DNA of 64,000 nt from Lacisediminihabitans sp040549465 (GTDB taxonomy: Bacteria > Actinomycetota > Actinomycetes > Actinomycetales > Microbacteriaceae): the NCBI RefSeq assembly GCF_040549465.1, contig NZ_JBEPTL010000019.1:1-64000 (forward strand), given 5' to 3'. The first letter of the stretch is position 1. Every line of letters starts with the position of its first letter. The notes under the pieces were generated by a model. That model did not search any database. It saw only the letters and a list, made by a program, of their open reading frames with translations, and was not told the origin of the DNA. A program made the position numbers and the translations under genes. Shown one piece after another: positions 18,181 through 26,119 of this stretch.

Positions 18181-19178
18181 CCGCTATCGTTCCACCAACC
18201 ACCACACCGGGCGGCGGTAAATCCACCGCCGCCCGGCGGTGGACCCGTCGCGACCTGACCTTCGACAAGGTCAGTTTCATGGCCGTATTCCTCGTCGTTC
18301 CGGTGGTGGGGTATGTGATCTTCGTGGTGTGGCCTTTCCTCCAGGCCTTCTACTACTCGCTGACGGACTGGTCGGGTTTCACACCCGGCATGAACTTCAT
18401 CGGCGTGGCCAACTACGTCAGATTGTTCACGGACAACATCTTCATGAAAGCGGTCGGCAACAACCTACTGCTGCTGATTGTGCTACCGATCATCACCCTC
18501 GTGCTGAGCCTGGCGCTCGCCACGCTGGTGACTGTCGGCGGGCCGAGCAACGGGCCGATCAGAGGCCTGCGCAACTCCAGCGTCTATCGCGTGATCTCGT
18601 TCTTCCCCTACGTGATTCCGGCCATCGTGATCGGCATCATCTGGAACCAGGTCTACGACCCGAGCCACGGCATCCTGAACGGACTGCTGACGGGAGCCGG
18701 ACTCGAGCAATTCCAGTCATTCGCCTGGCTCGGCGAGCAGCGAACTGCGATGATCGCCACCATCTTCGTGATCGCCTGGGGGCTCGTCGGGTTCTACATG
18801 GTGCTCTTCGTTGCAGCCATCAAAGGCATCCCGGCCGAGATCTTCGAAGCGGCCAGGATTGACGGAGCCGGGCGGTTCCGCACCGCGGTGACCATCACCG
18901 TGCCGATGATCCGCGACAACATCCAGACCGCCTACATCTACATGGGCATTCTGGCGCTCGACGCCTTCGTCTACATGGCCGCGCTGAACCCCGGTGGTGG
19001 CCCCAATAACTCGACCCTCGTAATGGCGCAACAGCTCTTCACGACGGCGTTCACCAAGGGCCAGTTCGGACTCGCCTGTGCAATGGGTGTGGTGCTTGCC
19101 GTCATCACGCTGCTGTTCTCGGGACTCGTTTTTCTCGTGAACAGGCTGACCGGTGGAGATAATGACGTGGCCGAATGA
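18177..19178 (+). CDS. Carbohydrate ABC transporter permease (MalF/NgcF-like)
   Basis: A 333-aa inner-membrane permease starting MTAIVPPTTTPGGGK, with six predicted transmembrane segments. The first is VSFMAVFLVVPVVGYVIFVV. The EAA loop that docks the ATPase is present (EIFEAARIDGAGRFRTAVTI, about residue 220). The ATG overlaps the stop of the binding-protein gene (ATGA), indicating translational coupling. It pairs with the next permease to form the channel for the NgcE-like binder's ligand. Confidence 0.93.
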   Translation: MTAIVPPTTTPGGGKSTAARRWTRRDLTFDKVSFMAVFLVVPVVGYVIFVVWPFLQAFYYSLTDWSGFTPGMNFIGVANYVRLFTDNIFMKAVGNNLLLLIVLPIITLVLSLALATLVTVGGPSNGPIRGLRNSSVYRVISFFPYVIPAIVIGIIWNQVYDPSHGILNGLLTGAGLEQFQSFAWLGEQRTAMIATIFVIAWGLVGFYMVLFVAAIKGIPAEIFEAARIDGAGRFRTAVTITVPMIRDNIQTAYIYMGILALDAFVYMAALNPGGGPNNSTLVMAQQLFTTAFTKGQFGLACAMGVVLAVITLLFSGLVFLVNRLTGGDNDVAE

Positions 19179-20074
19179 CGAACATCAAAGCGCAGACGCT
19201 TCCCCGCACGGTGGCTCCGCTGCTCCGTCGCAAGGCGAAGTCCACCACGGGCGACAAGGTAGTCGGCACCATCTCGCACACGGTGCTGACCATCTGGTCG
19301 CTGATCATCGTGCTGCCGTTGCTCTGGTCGATTATGTCGTCGTTCAAGACGAGCAAGGAAATCCTCGGGTCGCCGTTCACCCTCCCGTCGCACGTGAACT
19401 TCGACAACTATGTCGCCGCGTTCACCACCGCCGGCATCGGTAGCTTCCTCCTGAATACGGTTGTTGTCGTCTTCGGCGCTCTGGTCGTCACCATGCTGTT
19501 CGGCTCGATGTGTGCCTATGTGCTCGCGCGGTTCCAGTTCCCTGGCAGCCGCGGCATCTACTATCTGATGCTGGCCGGTCTTACCTTCCCGATCTTCCTG
19601 GCGATAGTTCCGCTGTTCTTCGTGCTGAAGAGCATCGGGCTGCTCAATACGCTGCCGGGGCTCATCCTCACCTATGCGGCGTTTGCGCTACCGTTCACCG
19701 TTTTCTTCATGTTCTCCTTCTTCAAGGCGCTGCCGAACTCGATCGCCGAAGCGGCGGCACTGGATGGTGCGGGCGAATGGCGCACCTTCTTTCAGGTGAT
19801 GCTGCCGATGGCGCGGCCGGGGCTGGCGACGGTTGCCATTCTCAACTTCGTCGGGTTATGGAACCAGTTCCTCTTACCCGTGGCGTTGAACTCGGACGTC
19901 AAGAACTATGTGCTGACCCAGGGCATGGCGGCCTTTGCCTCCCAGGCCGGATACTCCGTCGACTTCGGCCAACTGTTCGCCGGCGTCGTCATGACGGTCA
20001 TCCCGGTGCTCATCGTCTACCTGATCTTCCAGCGCCAGCTGCAGGGTTCGGTGTCGCAGGGCACGAACAAGTAG
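19175..20074 (+). CDS. Carbohydrate ABC transporter permease (MalG/NgcG-like)
   Basis: This 299-aa permease has six membrane segments and the EAA-loop motif SIAEAAALDGAGEWRTFFQV near residue 195. Its ATG overlaps the preceding stop (ATGA). It is the second half of the heterodimeric channel of the amino-sugar importer and the last gene of the operon. The following YdeI-like gene starts 25 bases on but has its own ribosome binding site and no functional link. Confidence 0.93.
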   Translation: MTNIKAQTLPRTVAPLLRRKAKSTTGDKVVGTISHTVLTIWSLIIVLPLLWSIMSSFKTSKEILGSPFTLPSHVNFDNYVAAFTTAGIGSFLLNTVVVVFGALVVTMLFGSMCAYVLARFQFPGSRGIYYLMLAGLTFPIFLAIVPLFFVLKSIGLLNTLPGLILTYAAFALPFTVFFMFSFFKALPNSIAEAAALDGAGEWRTFFQVMLPMARPGLATVAILNFVGLWNQFLLPVALNSDVKNYVLTQGMAAFASQAGYSVDFGQLFAGVVMTVIPVLIVYLIFQRQLQGSVSQGTNK

Positions 20075-20098
20075 GCGGCTTCCGCCGTCGGGAGCATC

Positions 20099-20674
20099 AT
20101 GGCCGACCAGCTCGAGATCCTGCGGTTCGAAACACCTGATGCCTTCCGCGACTGGTTGTGTGACAAACAGGATGCGACGCCGGGCCTCTGGGTGACGATT
20201 GCCAAGAAGGGCTCGGCGCAGGTCAACCTGACCTACGCCGAGGCTCTGGATGTCGCCCTCGAGTTCGGCTGGATCGACGGCCAGGCCCGGCGACTCGACG
20301 ACGACGCCTATCTCCAGCGCTTCACGCCCAGGCGTGCGCAGAGTCCGTGGTCGCTGCGCAACTGCCGCGCAGCCGAGGTGATGATCTCTGAGGGACGGAT
20401 GAAACCGCGGGGCCTCGCCGAGGTGGAGCGGGCGAAAGCCGATGGCCGCTGGGATCGGGCCTACGAAGGTTCGAGTAGGGCGGAACCGCATCCGGACTTC
20501 CTCGCAGCGCTGGAGAAGAACCCTGCCGCCAGCGAGTTCTACCAGACGCTGAACAGCCAGAATCGTTTCGCCATCTACTACCGACTCCAGGCGGTGAAGC
20601 GGGAAGAGACCAGGGCGCGCAAGATCGACAGCTTCGTAGAGAAACTGGCGCGCGGAGAGAAGTTCTACGACTGA
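20099..20674 (+). CDS. YdeI/OmpD-associated family protein (COG4430)
   Basis: This 191-aa protein has features of the YdeI family: LRFETPDAFRDWL, GLWVTIAKKGSA, TYAEALDVALEFGWIDGQ, YLQRFTPRRAQSPWS and a C-terminal basic helix (RDETRARKID-like, seen as REETRARKIDSFVEKLARGEK). It is cytoplasmic and of unknown biochemical function. The start is preceded by GGGAGCATC. There is no reason to tie it to the upstream transporter. Confidence 0.88.
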   Translation: MADQLEILRFETPDAFRDWLCDKQDATPGLWVTIAKKGSAQVNLTYAEALDVALEFGWIDGQARRLDDDAYLQRFTPRRAQSPWSLRNCRAAEVMISEGRMKPRGLAEVERAKADGRWDRAYEGSSRAEPHPDFLAALEKNPAASEFYQTLNSQNRFAIYYRLQAVKREETRARKIDSFVEKLARGEKFYD

Positions 20675-20747
20675 CGGTGTCGAGGGAACAACCCGGCGTT
20701 CAGCGATCGGGCGAGCACGGCGCTAACCTCCCGACGACAGAGTCGGA

Positions 20748-20879
20748 GTGCAGACTGTCGTTCATCAACAATGGCTGGCGACCGGATTTCTGGTCGTATC
20801 GACCGTGGTCGTCATCCTCGGCTTCGTGTTGCTCACGGCCCCGCGACTGCTGTTCCCTCGACGACCGATGGCGGCCTGA
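20748..20879 (+). CDS. Small single-pass membrane protein (43 aa)
   Basis: A short frame from GTG 20748 encodes 43 residues: VQTVVHQQWLATG, one strong hydrophobic segment (FLVVSTVVVILGFVLLTA) and a basic tail ending LLFPRRPMAA. The positive-inside tail and clean membrane span look real. The ribosome binding site is weak (GTCGGA), and I do not recognise a family. It may be an orphan small membrane protein, and the call is tentative. Confidence 0.4.
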   Translation: MQTVVHQQWLATGFLVVSTVVVILGFVLLTAPRLLFPRRPMAA

Positions 20880-20929
20880 CACCGACTGTTCACTTGCACT
20901 CGCCTTATCCGATGCCTTAGCTGGATGTC

Positions 20930-21784
20930 ATGGCCACTTCACCCGACGGATACGCCGCCGACTTCCTGCCGATCGACGTCGCACTGCCGTCGCCCGCCAC
21001 CGCACAGGTCGTGCGCGAGCTGACGTACACGCACTTCACCGTGCTGCTCGACCCTGAGCGTCGCTTCGCCGTCTCGACGGGGGTGAACATCGACGGGTCA
21101 ATGCCCCGCGAGATCGATCGCACCGATGACTGGCATCTCGACCCACGTGTGCCAGCGACGGAACAGGCGGCCGAAGACGTCTATCGATCGAACGACCTCG
21201 ACCGCGGGCACCTCGTGCGGCGGCGCGACCCGGTCTGGGGGGACAAGGCGATCGCGGCGAAGGCCAACGAAGAGACCTTCGTCTACACGAACGCGGCGCC
21301 ACAGGTCGGGGACTTCAACCAGGGAAAGGAACTCTGGTCAGGCCTCGAAGACTTCGTGCTCGCCTACGCCCGCGCCTACAGGCAGCGCATCAGCGTCTTC
21401 ACCGCACCGGTACTCACCCTGGACGATCCGCCGTATCGCGGCATCCTGATCCCTCGCCAGTTTTGGAAGATCGCGGCCTGGACCACGGATGACGGCAGCG
21501 TTCTCGCCGCCAGCGGTTACCTTCTCGACCAGACGCCCCAGCTTAACGACATCGACCTCGCCGAGGCCCGCGCCCGTGCTGCGGGGGCCGGAGACCCGCC
21601 GCCGCTCGGCCCCTACCGCACCTACCAGGTGCCTGTCTCGGATGTCGCAGAACTCACCGGCCTCAAACTCGGCCAGCTGGTCGCCGCCGACAGGTTCGCG
21701 ACCGCCGCCGTTCCCCACGGCACCACGGATGGCGACCACCCCGGTTGGATCCGTCTCAAGGGGCGCGAAGACATCGTGCTATAG
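20930..21784 (+). CDS. DNA/RNA non-specific endonuclease (NUC family)
   Basis: This 284-aa protein carries the beta-beta-alpha-metal nuclease motif NDLDRGHLVRR (DRGH) at about residues 88-98, a later VYTNAAPQVGDFNQGKELWSGLEDFV segment containing the conserved Asn metal ligand, and FWKIAAW. The family cleaves single- and double-stranded nucleic acid with Mg2+. No signal peptide is visible, which is unusual for a Serratia-type nuclease, so a cytoplasmic location or non-classical release is possible. It is followed by a strong hairpin terminator. Confidence 0.92.
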   Translation: MATSPDGYAADFLPIDVALPSPATAQVVRELTYTHFTVLLDPERRFAVSTGVNIDGSMPREIDRTDDWHLDPRVPATEQAAEDVYRSNDLDRGHLVRRRDPVWGDKAIAAKANEETFVYTNAAPQVGDFNQGKELWSGLEDFVLAYARAYRQRISVFTAPVLTLDDPPYRGILIPRQFWKIAAWTTDDGSVLAASGYLLDQTPQLNDIDLAEARARAAGAGDPPPLGPYRTYQVPVSDVAELTGLKLGQLVAADRFATAAVPHGTTDGDHPGWIRLKGREDIVL

Positions 21785-21809
21785 CTCTTTGCTGGACAGG
21801 TTAATGGCG

Positions 21810-21862
21810 AAAGTCGCCAAATGGCCCTTGCCAGCTGCGCGTAGGGGCCATTTGGCGACTTT
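21810..21862. terminator. 18-bp inverted-repeat terminator between convergent genes
   Basis: Perfect 18-bp arms (21810-21827 and 21845-21862) with a 17-base loop sit 26 bases after the nuclease stop. The palindrome works in both directions and separates the nuclease gene from the oppositely oriented lgt. Confidence 0.75.
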
Positions 21863-21865
21863 CTC

Positions 21866-21913
21866 GACTTTGCGATAGCGCGACTTTGCGATAGCGCGGC
21901 TTTGCGACGACGC
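21866..21913. repeat. Three tandem 16-bp repeats downstream of lgt
   Basis: Copies at 21866-21881 and 21882-21897 are identical (GACTTTGCGATAGCGC), and a third, diverged copy is at 21898-21913. The array lies between the terminator hairpin and the lgt stop codon. No function is evident. It probably arose by slippage. Confidence 0.8.
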
Positions 21914-21917
21914 GACG

Positions 21918-22907
21918 CTAGAGCTTCACGGCCGGTTCTTCGGCGGTGACGGGCTCAGCAGACTCTTCAGCCTCAACGAACCCATCCGTCTTCTTCGGCT
22001 TGGCGACGCGCGGGCCACGACCCTCGACATAGACGGACGGCTCCAGGCCCGGGTGGCGGCGGCCCTGCACGACGATGAGGAGGATGCCGAGGATGATCGC
22101 CACGAACGACGCCCAGACGTTGGCGGGGATTCCGAGGAAACCATCGCTGGTCGGGTCGATGCGGATCGCCTCGAGCCAGCTGCGGCCCAGGCCATACCAG
22201 ATGAGGTAGACGCCGAAGACGCGACCCCACTGGAGCCTGAATCGGCGGGCGATCAGCAGCACCAGCGCGACGCCGATCAGGTTCCAGATGATCTCGTAGA
22301 GGAAGAGCGGGTGGAACAGTGTGCCATCGGGAAGCCCGGCGGGGAACTTGGCGTTGGTCGACTCGATCTGTAGTCCCCAGGGCAGCGTGGTCGGCAGGCC
22401 GAAGAGCTCGTGGTTGAACCAGTTACCGAGACGGCCGAGCGCCTGCGCCACGAGCATGGCCGGAGCGAGGGCATCCGCGAAACTCCAGAAACGGATGCCG
22501 GCGAAGCGACATCCGATGAACGCGCCGAGCGCACCACCCAGCAGCGACCCGTAGAGGGCGTTGCCGCCGTCCCAGATGGCGAAGATGTTCCAGAAGTTCG
22601 AGCCGGGGTAGAAGTAGTCGCCGACGTGCGTGAACACGTGATAGAAACGCGCCCCGATGATGCCGATCGGCACGGCCCACAGGATGATGTCGATCACGAT
22701 GCCGGACTCTGCCCCGCGATTGCTCAGCCGACGCTGCGTGATGATCACAGCAGCGACAATGCCGACCAGGATGCAGATCGCGTAGGTGTGGATGACCAGC
22801 GGACCAATGTTGAACTGCTGCAGAATCGGGTCAGGGCTGGGGATGCTCGCATTCACAATGCTCGTGTTCAGAATGCCTGCGTTCAGAATGCCCGTGGGAA
22901 AGCTCAC
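21918..22907 (-). CDS. lgt: Prolipoprotein diacylglyceryl transferase
   Basis: This 329-aa integral membrane enzyme transfers a diacylglyceryl group from phosphatidylglycerol to the lipobox cysteine of prolipoproteins. The Lgt signature appears as GRLGNWFNHELFG around residue 160. Other conserved parts are PLVIHTYAICILVGIV, GARFYHVFTH and LFLYEIIWNLIG. The cytoplasmic C-terminal tail is charged. The GTG at 22907 has AAGGA seven bases upstream. The first 22 residues include imperfect repeats (GILNAGILNTSIVNASI) encoded by three 15-bp units. It follows csrA on the same strand but is functionally separate from the flagellar genes. Confidence 0.96.
   Translation of the reverse strand: MSFPTGILNAGILNTSIVNASIPSPDPILQQFNIGPLVIHTYAICILVGIVAAVIITQRRLSNRGAESGIVIDIILWAVPIGIIGARFYHVFTHVGDYFYPGSNFWNIFAIWDGGNALYGSLLGGALGAFIGCRFAGIRFWSFADALAPAMLVAQALGRLGNWFNHELFGLPTTLPWGLQIESTNAKFPAGLPDGTLFHPLFLYEIIWNLIGVALVLLIARRFRLQWGRVFGVYLIWYGLGRSWLEAIRIDPTSDGFLGIPANVWASFVAIILGILLIVVQGRRHPGLEPSVYVEGRGPRVAKPKKTDGFVEAEESAEPVTAEEPAVKL
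22850..22894. repeat. Three 15-bp repeats in the 5' end of lgt
   Basis: Units 22850-22864, 22865-22879 and 22880-22894 share the core TTCA(C/G)AATGC. They encode the repeated ILNA/ILNT/IVNA at the Lgt N-terminus, ahead of the conserved domain. Confidence 0.75.
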
Positions 22908-22942
22908 CGAATCGTCCTTACGTTTGTCTAGCCGTACCGTAC

Positions 22943-23209
22943 TCAGGCTGGCTGGGAGTTACCGTCCGGCGCTGCTATTGGTGCGATGCCGAGCGCACTC
23001 TTGATGCGGTCCTCTGCATCGTCGTTCGCCTGGGTTGCCGCCACGTTCGCCTCGGTCACCGCTCGCAAAACCTCTTCGCGCTGGATCTTGACGCCCTTCG
23101 GCGCGTCGATGCCGATGCGGATGCCGTCGCCGCGCACATCGAGGATGGTGACGACGATATCGTCACCGATGACGATTCGCTCCCCCGCCTTGCGTGTCAG
23201 CACCAGCAT
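22943..23209 (-). CDS. csrA: Carbon storage/flagellin translation regulator CsrA
   Basis: An 88-aa CsrA with the intact core MLVLTRKAGERIVIGDDI, VVTILDVRGDGIRIGIDAPKGVKIQREEV, and an unusually long Ala/Asp-rich tail of about 35 residues. CsrA dimers bind GGA motifs in mRNA leaders and repress translation. In Gram-positive flagellar systems CsrA controls flagellin mRNA and is antagonised by FliW. FliW is not in this window. It starts four bases after the FlhF-like gene, at the distal end of the flagellar cluster. Confidence 0.95.
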   Translation of the reverse strand: MLVLTRKAGERIVIGDDIVVTILDVRGDGIRIGIDAPKGVKIQREEVLRAVTEANVAATQANDDAEDRIKSALGIAPIAAPDGNSQPA

Positions 23210-23213
23210 CAGA

Positions 23214-24074
23214 TCAGCCTATCGAACCACTTTCCACCCAGCCGACCTGAATGCCCAGTTCGTGCACTGTTTTCGGAGTTGTCGTCGAATCGCTGCCGAT
23301 GACGGCGATCGCGTCGACGTGCACGGCGGCCTGCACTGCTGTCACCCAGCGCGCGGTGTCTTCCGGCTTTCGGCCGGCATCCACAGCAACCCAGACCTGG
23401 TCGGCCTGCAGGAAATGCAGGGCGAAGACCGAGTCGTCGTCGAGACCTGCGCGTGGGATTCCGAGCGCCACGAAAACGCTGTGATCCTCGCGCACCCCCG
23501 CCGCGCGCGCGGCGAGCGCGCCACGACGGTTGGTGAGGCGGAAGAGACCATCGTCAGTGACAGCGCCGACGACGCTGAGCGAGCGGGTTCCGGCGGCCGC
23601 GGACATGTCGCGGGCGACCTCCAGCGGATCGTTGCCGAGGCCGATCACCACCACCAGGTCGCCGGCTCCGGCCAACGGCGCCTGGCGGAACACCGTCGGC
23701 CCGTCGAGCACCGGCACGATCTGCGCGGTGTTGTAGGTGAGGTCGGCCATGATCGCGTCGAAATCGACGGAGTTGGTTGAGAGCTTCGGGATCGCGTCCA
23801 CCAGGTGCGCGCGAGCCTCCTCGTCCTCGGTGTCGGCCAGCAGTTGCGCGATGCCGGCGCGGGCGGGGAGGTCGAAGCTGTGGGCGTCGCGAGCCGTGCC
23901 ATCCGGAACGTCCACCTCCACCTCGTAGCGGCGCTGGGCGAAGAAGCCCTGGATGCCACCGCTCGTCACGGCCTTCACCGCCACGACTTTGGCGTGCGGG
24001 CCGTGCTCGGCGAGGATTCTGGCGTTCAGTTCGTCAAGGGACGGACCCTCAAGCTGAAATCGATTCGGCGACAC
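23214..24074 (-). CDS. FlhF-like protein with degenerate GTPase domain
   Basis: A 286-aa protein. The N-terminal 60 residues match the FlhF start: RFQLEGPSLDELNARILAEHGP, then VVAVKAVTSGGIQGFFAQRRYEV. The central and C-terminal parts keep the layout of an SRP-type GTPase (LVVVIGLGNDPLEVARDM in the P-loop position, QADQVWVAVDAGRKPEDTARWV, AIAVIGSDSTTTPKTVHELG). The GxxxxGKT Walker A sequence is missing, so GTP binding is doubtful. FlhF normally sets flagellar number and place. It overlaps flhA by 26 bases and precedes csrA, as flhF does in many clusters. Confidence 0.75.
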   Translation of the reverse strand: MSPNRFQLEGPSLDELNARILAEHGPHAKVVAVKAVTSGGIQGFFAQRRYEVEVDVPDGTARDAHSFDLPARAGIAQLLADTEDEEARAHLVDAIPKLSTNSVDFDAIMADLTYNTAQIVPVLDGPTVFRQAPLAGAGDLVVVIGLGNDPLEVARDMSAAAGTRSLSVVGAVTDDGLFRLTNRRGALAARAAGVREDHSVFVALGIPRAGLDDDSVFALHFLQADQVWVAVDAGRKPEDTARWVTAVQAAVHVDAIAVIGSDSTTTPKTVHELGIQVGWVESGSIG

Positions 24075-26118
24075 GCACCACTCCCACCGTCTCGATGTTC
24101 ACGTTGGCCGAGGTGACCTCCTGGTAGGAGAGCACGGGGAGTCCGCCGGCCTGGCCAGACAGGGACGGCGCAGAGACGAGGCGACGGATGGCCGGCCTCA
24201 ACCCCGGCGCACACACCAGCACCGCGGACTGCCCGGTGGCCTCCACGCGCGAAACCGCATCGCGCACCGAGGTCAGCACAGCCTCGAGGGTCTGCTGGTC
24301 CATGAGGATCTGCGTGCCATGCTCCGACGGTCGCAGCCCTTCGAGCATGGACTGCTCGAGCATCGGGTCGATCATGATCACGCGCAGCATCTGCTCATCG
24401 ACGTACTGCGAGGTGAGGGCAGGGCCGAGCGCCAGGCGGGCAGATTCGATGAGGACCTCCGGGTCTTGGGATGCCTTAGCGCGCAGCGACAGCGCCTCGT
24501 AGATGCGCGGAAGGTCGTTGATCGGAATCTGCTCGATGAGCAGGCCCTGCAGTACGCGCTGCACCTCGGCGAGAGTGAGCAGGTTCGGCACGAGTTCATC
24601 GACGGCGGAAGGGTTGACCTCTTTGACGCCCTCGGTGAGCACGCGCACGTCCTCACGGGTCAGCAGTCGGGCTGCATTGCTCGTGATGATCGACGAAAGG
24701 TGAGTGACGACAACCGAGACACGATCGATCACCGTGGCGCCGGTCATCTCGGCGCTGTGGCGCATCTCGCTCGGAACCCATTTGCCGGAGAGCCCGAAGA
24801 CCGGCTCGATGGTCACGGCACCCGGTAGCGAGTCGAGCGCGTCGCCGAGCGCGAGAACCTTGCCTGCTGGGGCCACACCGCGACCGGCCTCGACACCGGC
24901 GATGCGGATGACATAGGTGGACGGCGGGAGCTCGACGCTGTCCCTCGTGCGAACCGGCGGAACCACGATGCCGAGCTCCATCGCGATCTTGCGGCGGAGC
25001 GCACGCACCCTCGCGAGTAGATCGTCGGAAGCGTCGGAGACGATGTCCACCAGGTCTGGCGCGAGCATGATCTCGAGAGCGTGCACGCGCATCTGCTCCA
25101 TGAGGTTCTCGGTGGTGAGAGTCTTCGAGTCGTCGGGGCCGGCGATTGCGGCATCCGCTGCACGTTTGCTGGCCGCGACATCCCTCGCCTTGATGCGCTG
25201 GGCGACCACGATGAGGCCGAGGCCGACAGCGATGAACGGAATGATCGGCATGCCGGGGATGAACGCCATCAGGATCGCCGCGCAGCCCGCGATGATCAGC
25301 GCGTAGCGGGACTGGGTGAGCTGGGCGGATGCCGTCGTGCCCATGTCGGCCTCGGCGTTCGACCTGGTCACGATCATGCCGGTGGAGACCGCCATCAGCA
25401 GTGCAGGGATCTGGCTGACCAGGCCGTCGCCGATGGTGAGCAGCGTGTACTTGCTCACTGCGTCACCGATGGAGAGACCGTTCTGGATCATGCCGATGGC
25501 GATACCACCGACCACGTTGATCAGGATGATGACGATGCCGGCGATCGCGTCGCCCTTGACGAACTTGGATGCACCGTCCATCGCGCCGTAGAAGTCCGCC
25601 TCGGCTGAGACCTCCGCGCGTCGCTCGCGAGCCTGGGTATCGGTGATGAGTCCGGCGTTGAGGTCGGCGTCGATCGCCATCTGCTTGCCGGGCATGGCGT
25701 CGAGGGTGAAGCGGGCACCGACCTCGGCCACGCGCTCGGCACCCTTGGTGACGACGACGAACTGGATGACCACGAGGATCAGGAAGATGACGGCGCCGAT
25801 GATGATCGACCCGCCGACAGCCACGTGCCCGAAGGCGGCGATCACGTCACCGGCGTACCCCTGGCCGAGCACCAGACGGGTCGAGGCGACGTTGAGACCG
25901 AGGCGAAAGAGCGTCGCGACGAGCAGCAGCGACGGAAAGACGGAGAAGTCGAGCGGCTTCTTGACGAACATGGTGGTGAGCAGCACCACCAGCGCGAGCA
26001 GGATGTTGATGATGATCAGCACGTCGAGCACGAAGGCCGGCACCGGCACCACGAGCAGCAGCACGATGCCAACCACACCCACCGGAACGGCGAGCTTCGA
26101 GAAATTACGGTTCTTCAT
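24049..26118 (-). CDS. flhA: Flagellar biosynthesis export-gate protein FlhA
   Basis: This 689-aa protein has about eight N-terminal membrane segments and a large cytoplasmic domain forming the nonameric export-gate ring. Family signatures include PLDFSVFPSLLLVATLFRLGLNVASTRLVL, then MPGKQMAIDADLNAGLI (FHIPEP region) and VKGDAIAGIVIILINVVGGIAIG. The cytoplasmic part begins after VAQRIKARD. It couples proton flow to export of flagellar subunits and binds chaperone complexes. It starts two bases after flhB. Confidence 0.98.
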   Translation of the reverse strand: MKNRNFSKLAVPVGVVGIVLLLVVPVPAFVLDVLIIINILLALVVLLTTMFVKKPLDFSVFPSLLLVATLFRLGLNVASTRLVLGQGYAGDVIAAFGHVAVGGSIIIGAVIFLILVVIQFVVVTKGAERVAEVGARFTLDAMPGKQMAIDADLNAGLITDTQARERRAEVSAEADFYGAMDGASKFVKGDAIAGIVIILINVVGGIAIGMIQNGLSIGDAVSKYTLLTIGDGLVSQIPALLMAVSTGMIVTRSNAEADMGTTASAQLTQSRYALIIAGCAAILMAFIPGMPIIPFIAVGLGLIVVAQRIKARDVAASKRAADAAIAGPDDSKTLTTENLMEQMRVHALEIMLAPDLVDIVSDASDDLLARVRALRRKIAMELGIVVPPVRTRDSVELPPSTYVIRIAGVEAGRGVAPAGKVLALGDALDSLPGAVTIEPVFGLSGKWVPSEMRHSAEMTGATVIDRVSVVVTHLSSIITSNAARLLTREDVRVLTEGVKEVNPSAVDELVPNLLTLAEVQRVLQGLLIEQIPINDLPRIYEALSLRAKASQDPEVLIESARLALGPALTSQYVDEQMLRVIMIDPMLEQSMLEGLRPSEHGTQILMDQQTLEAVLTSVRDAVSRVEATGQSAVLVCAPGLRPAIRRLVSAPSLSGQAGGLPVLSYQEVTSANVNIETVGVVRVAESISA

Positions 26119-26119
26119 C

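Noticed and set aside
21866..21913. CRISPR-like array
   Set aside because: The three 16-bp units are directly adjacent with no spacers, and no cas gene is present.
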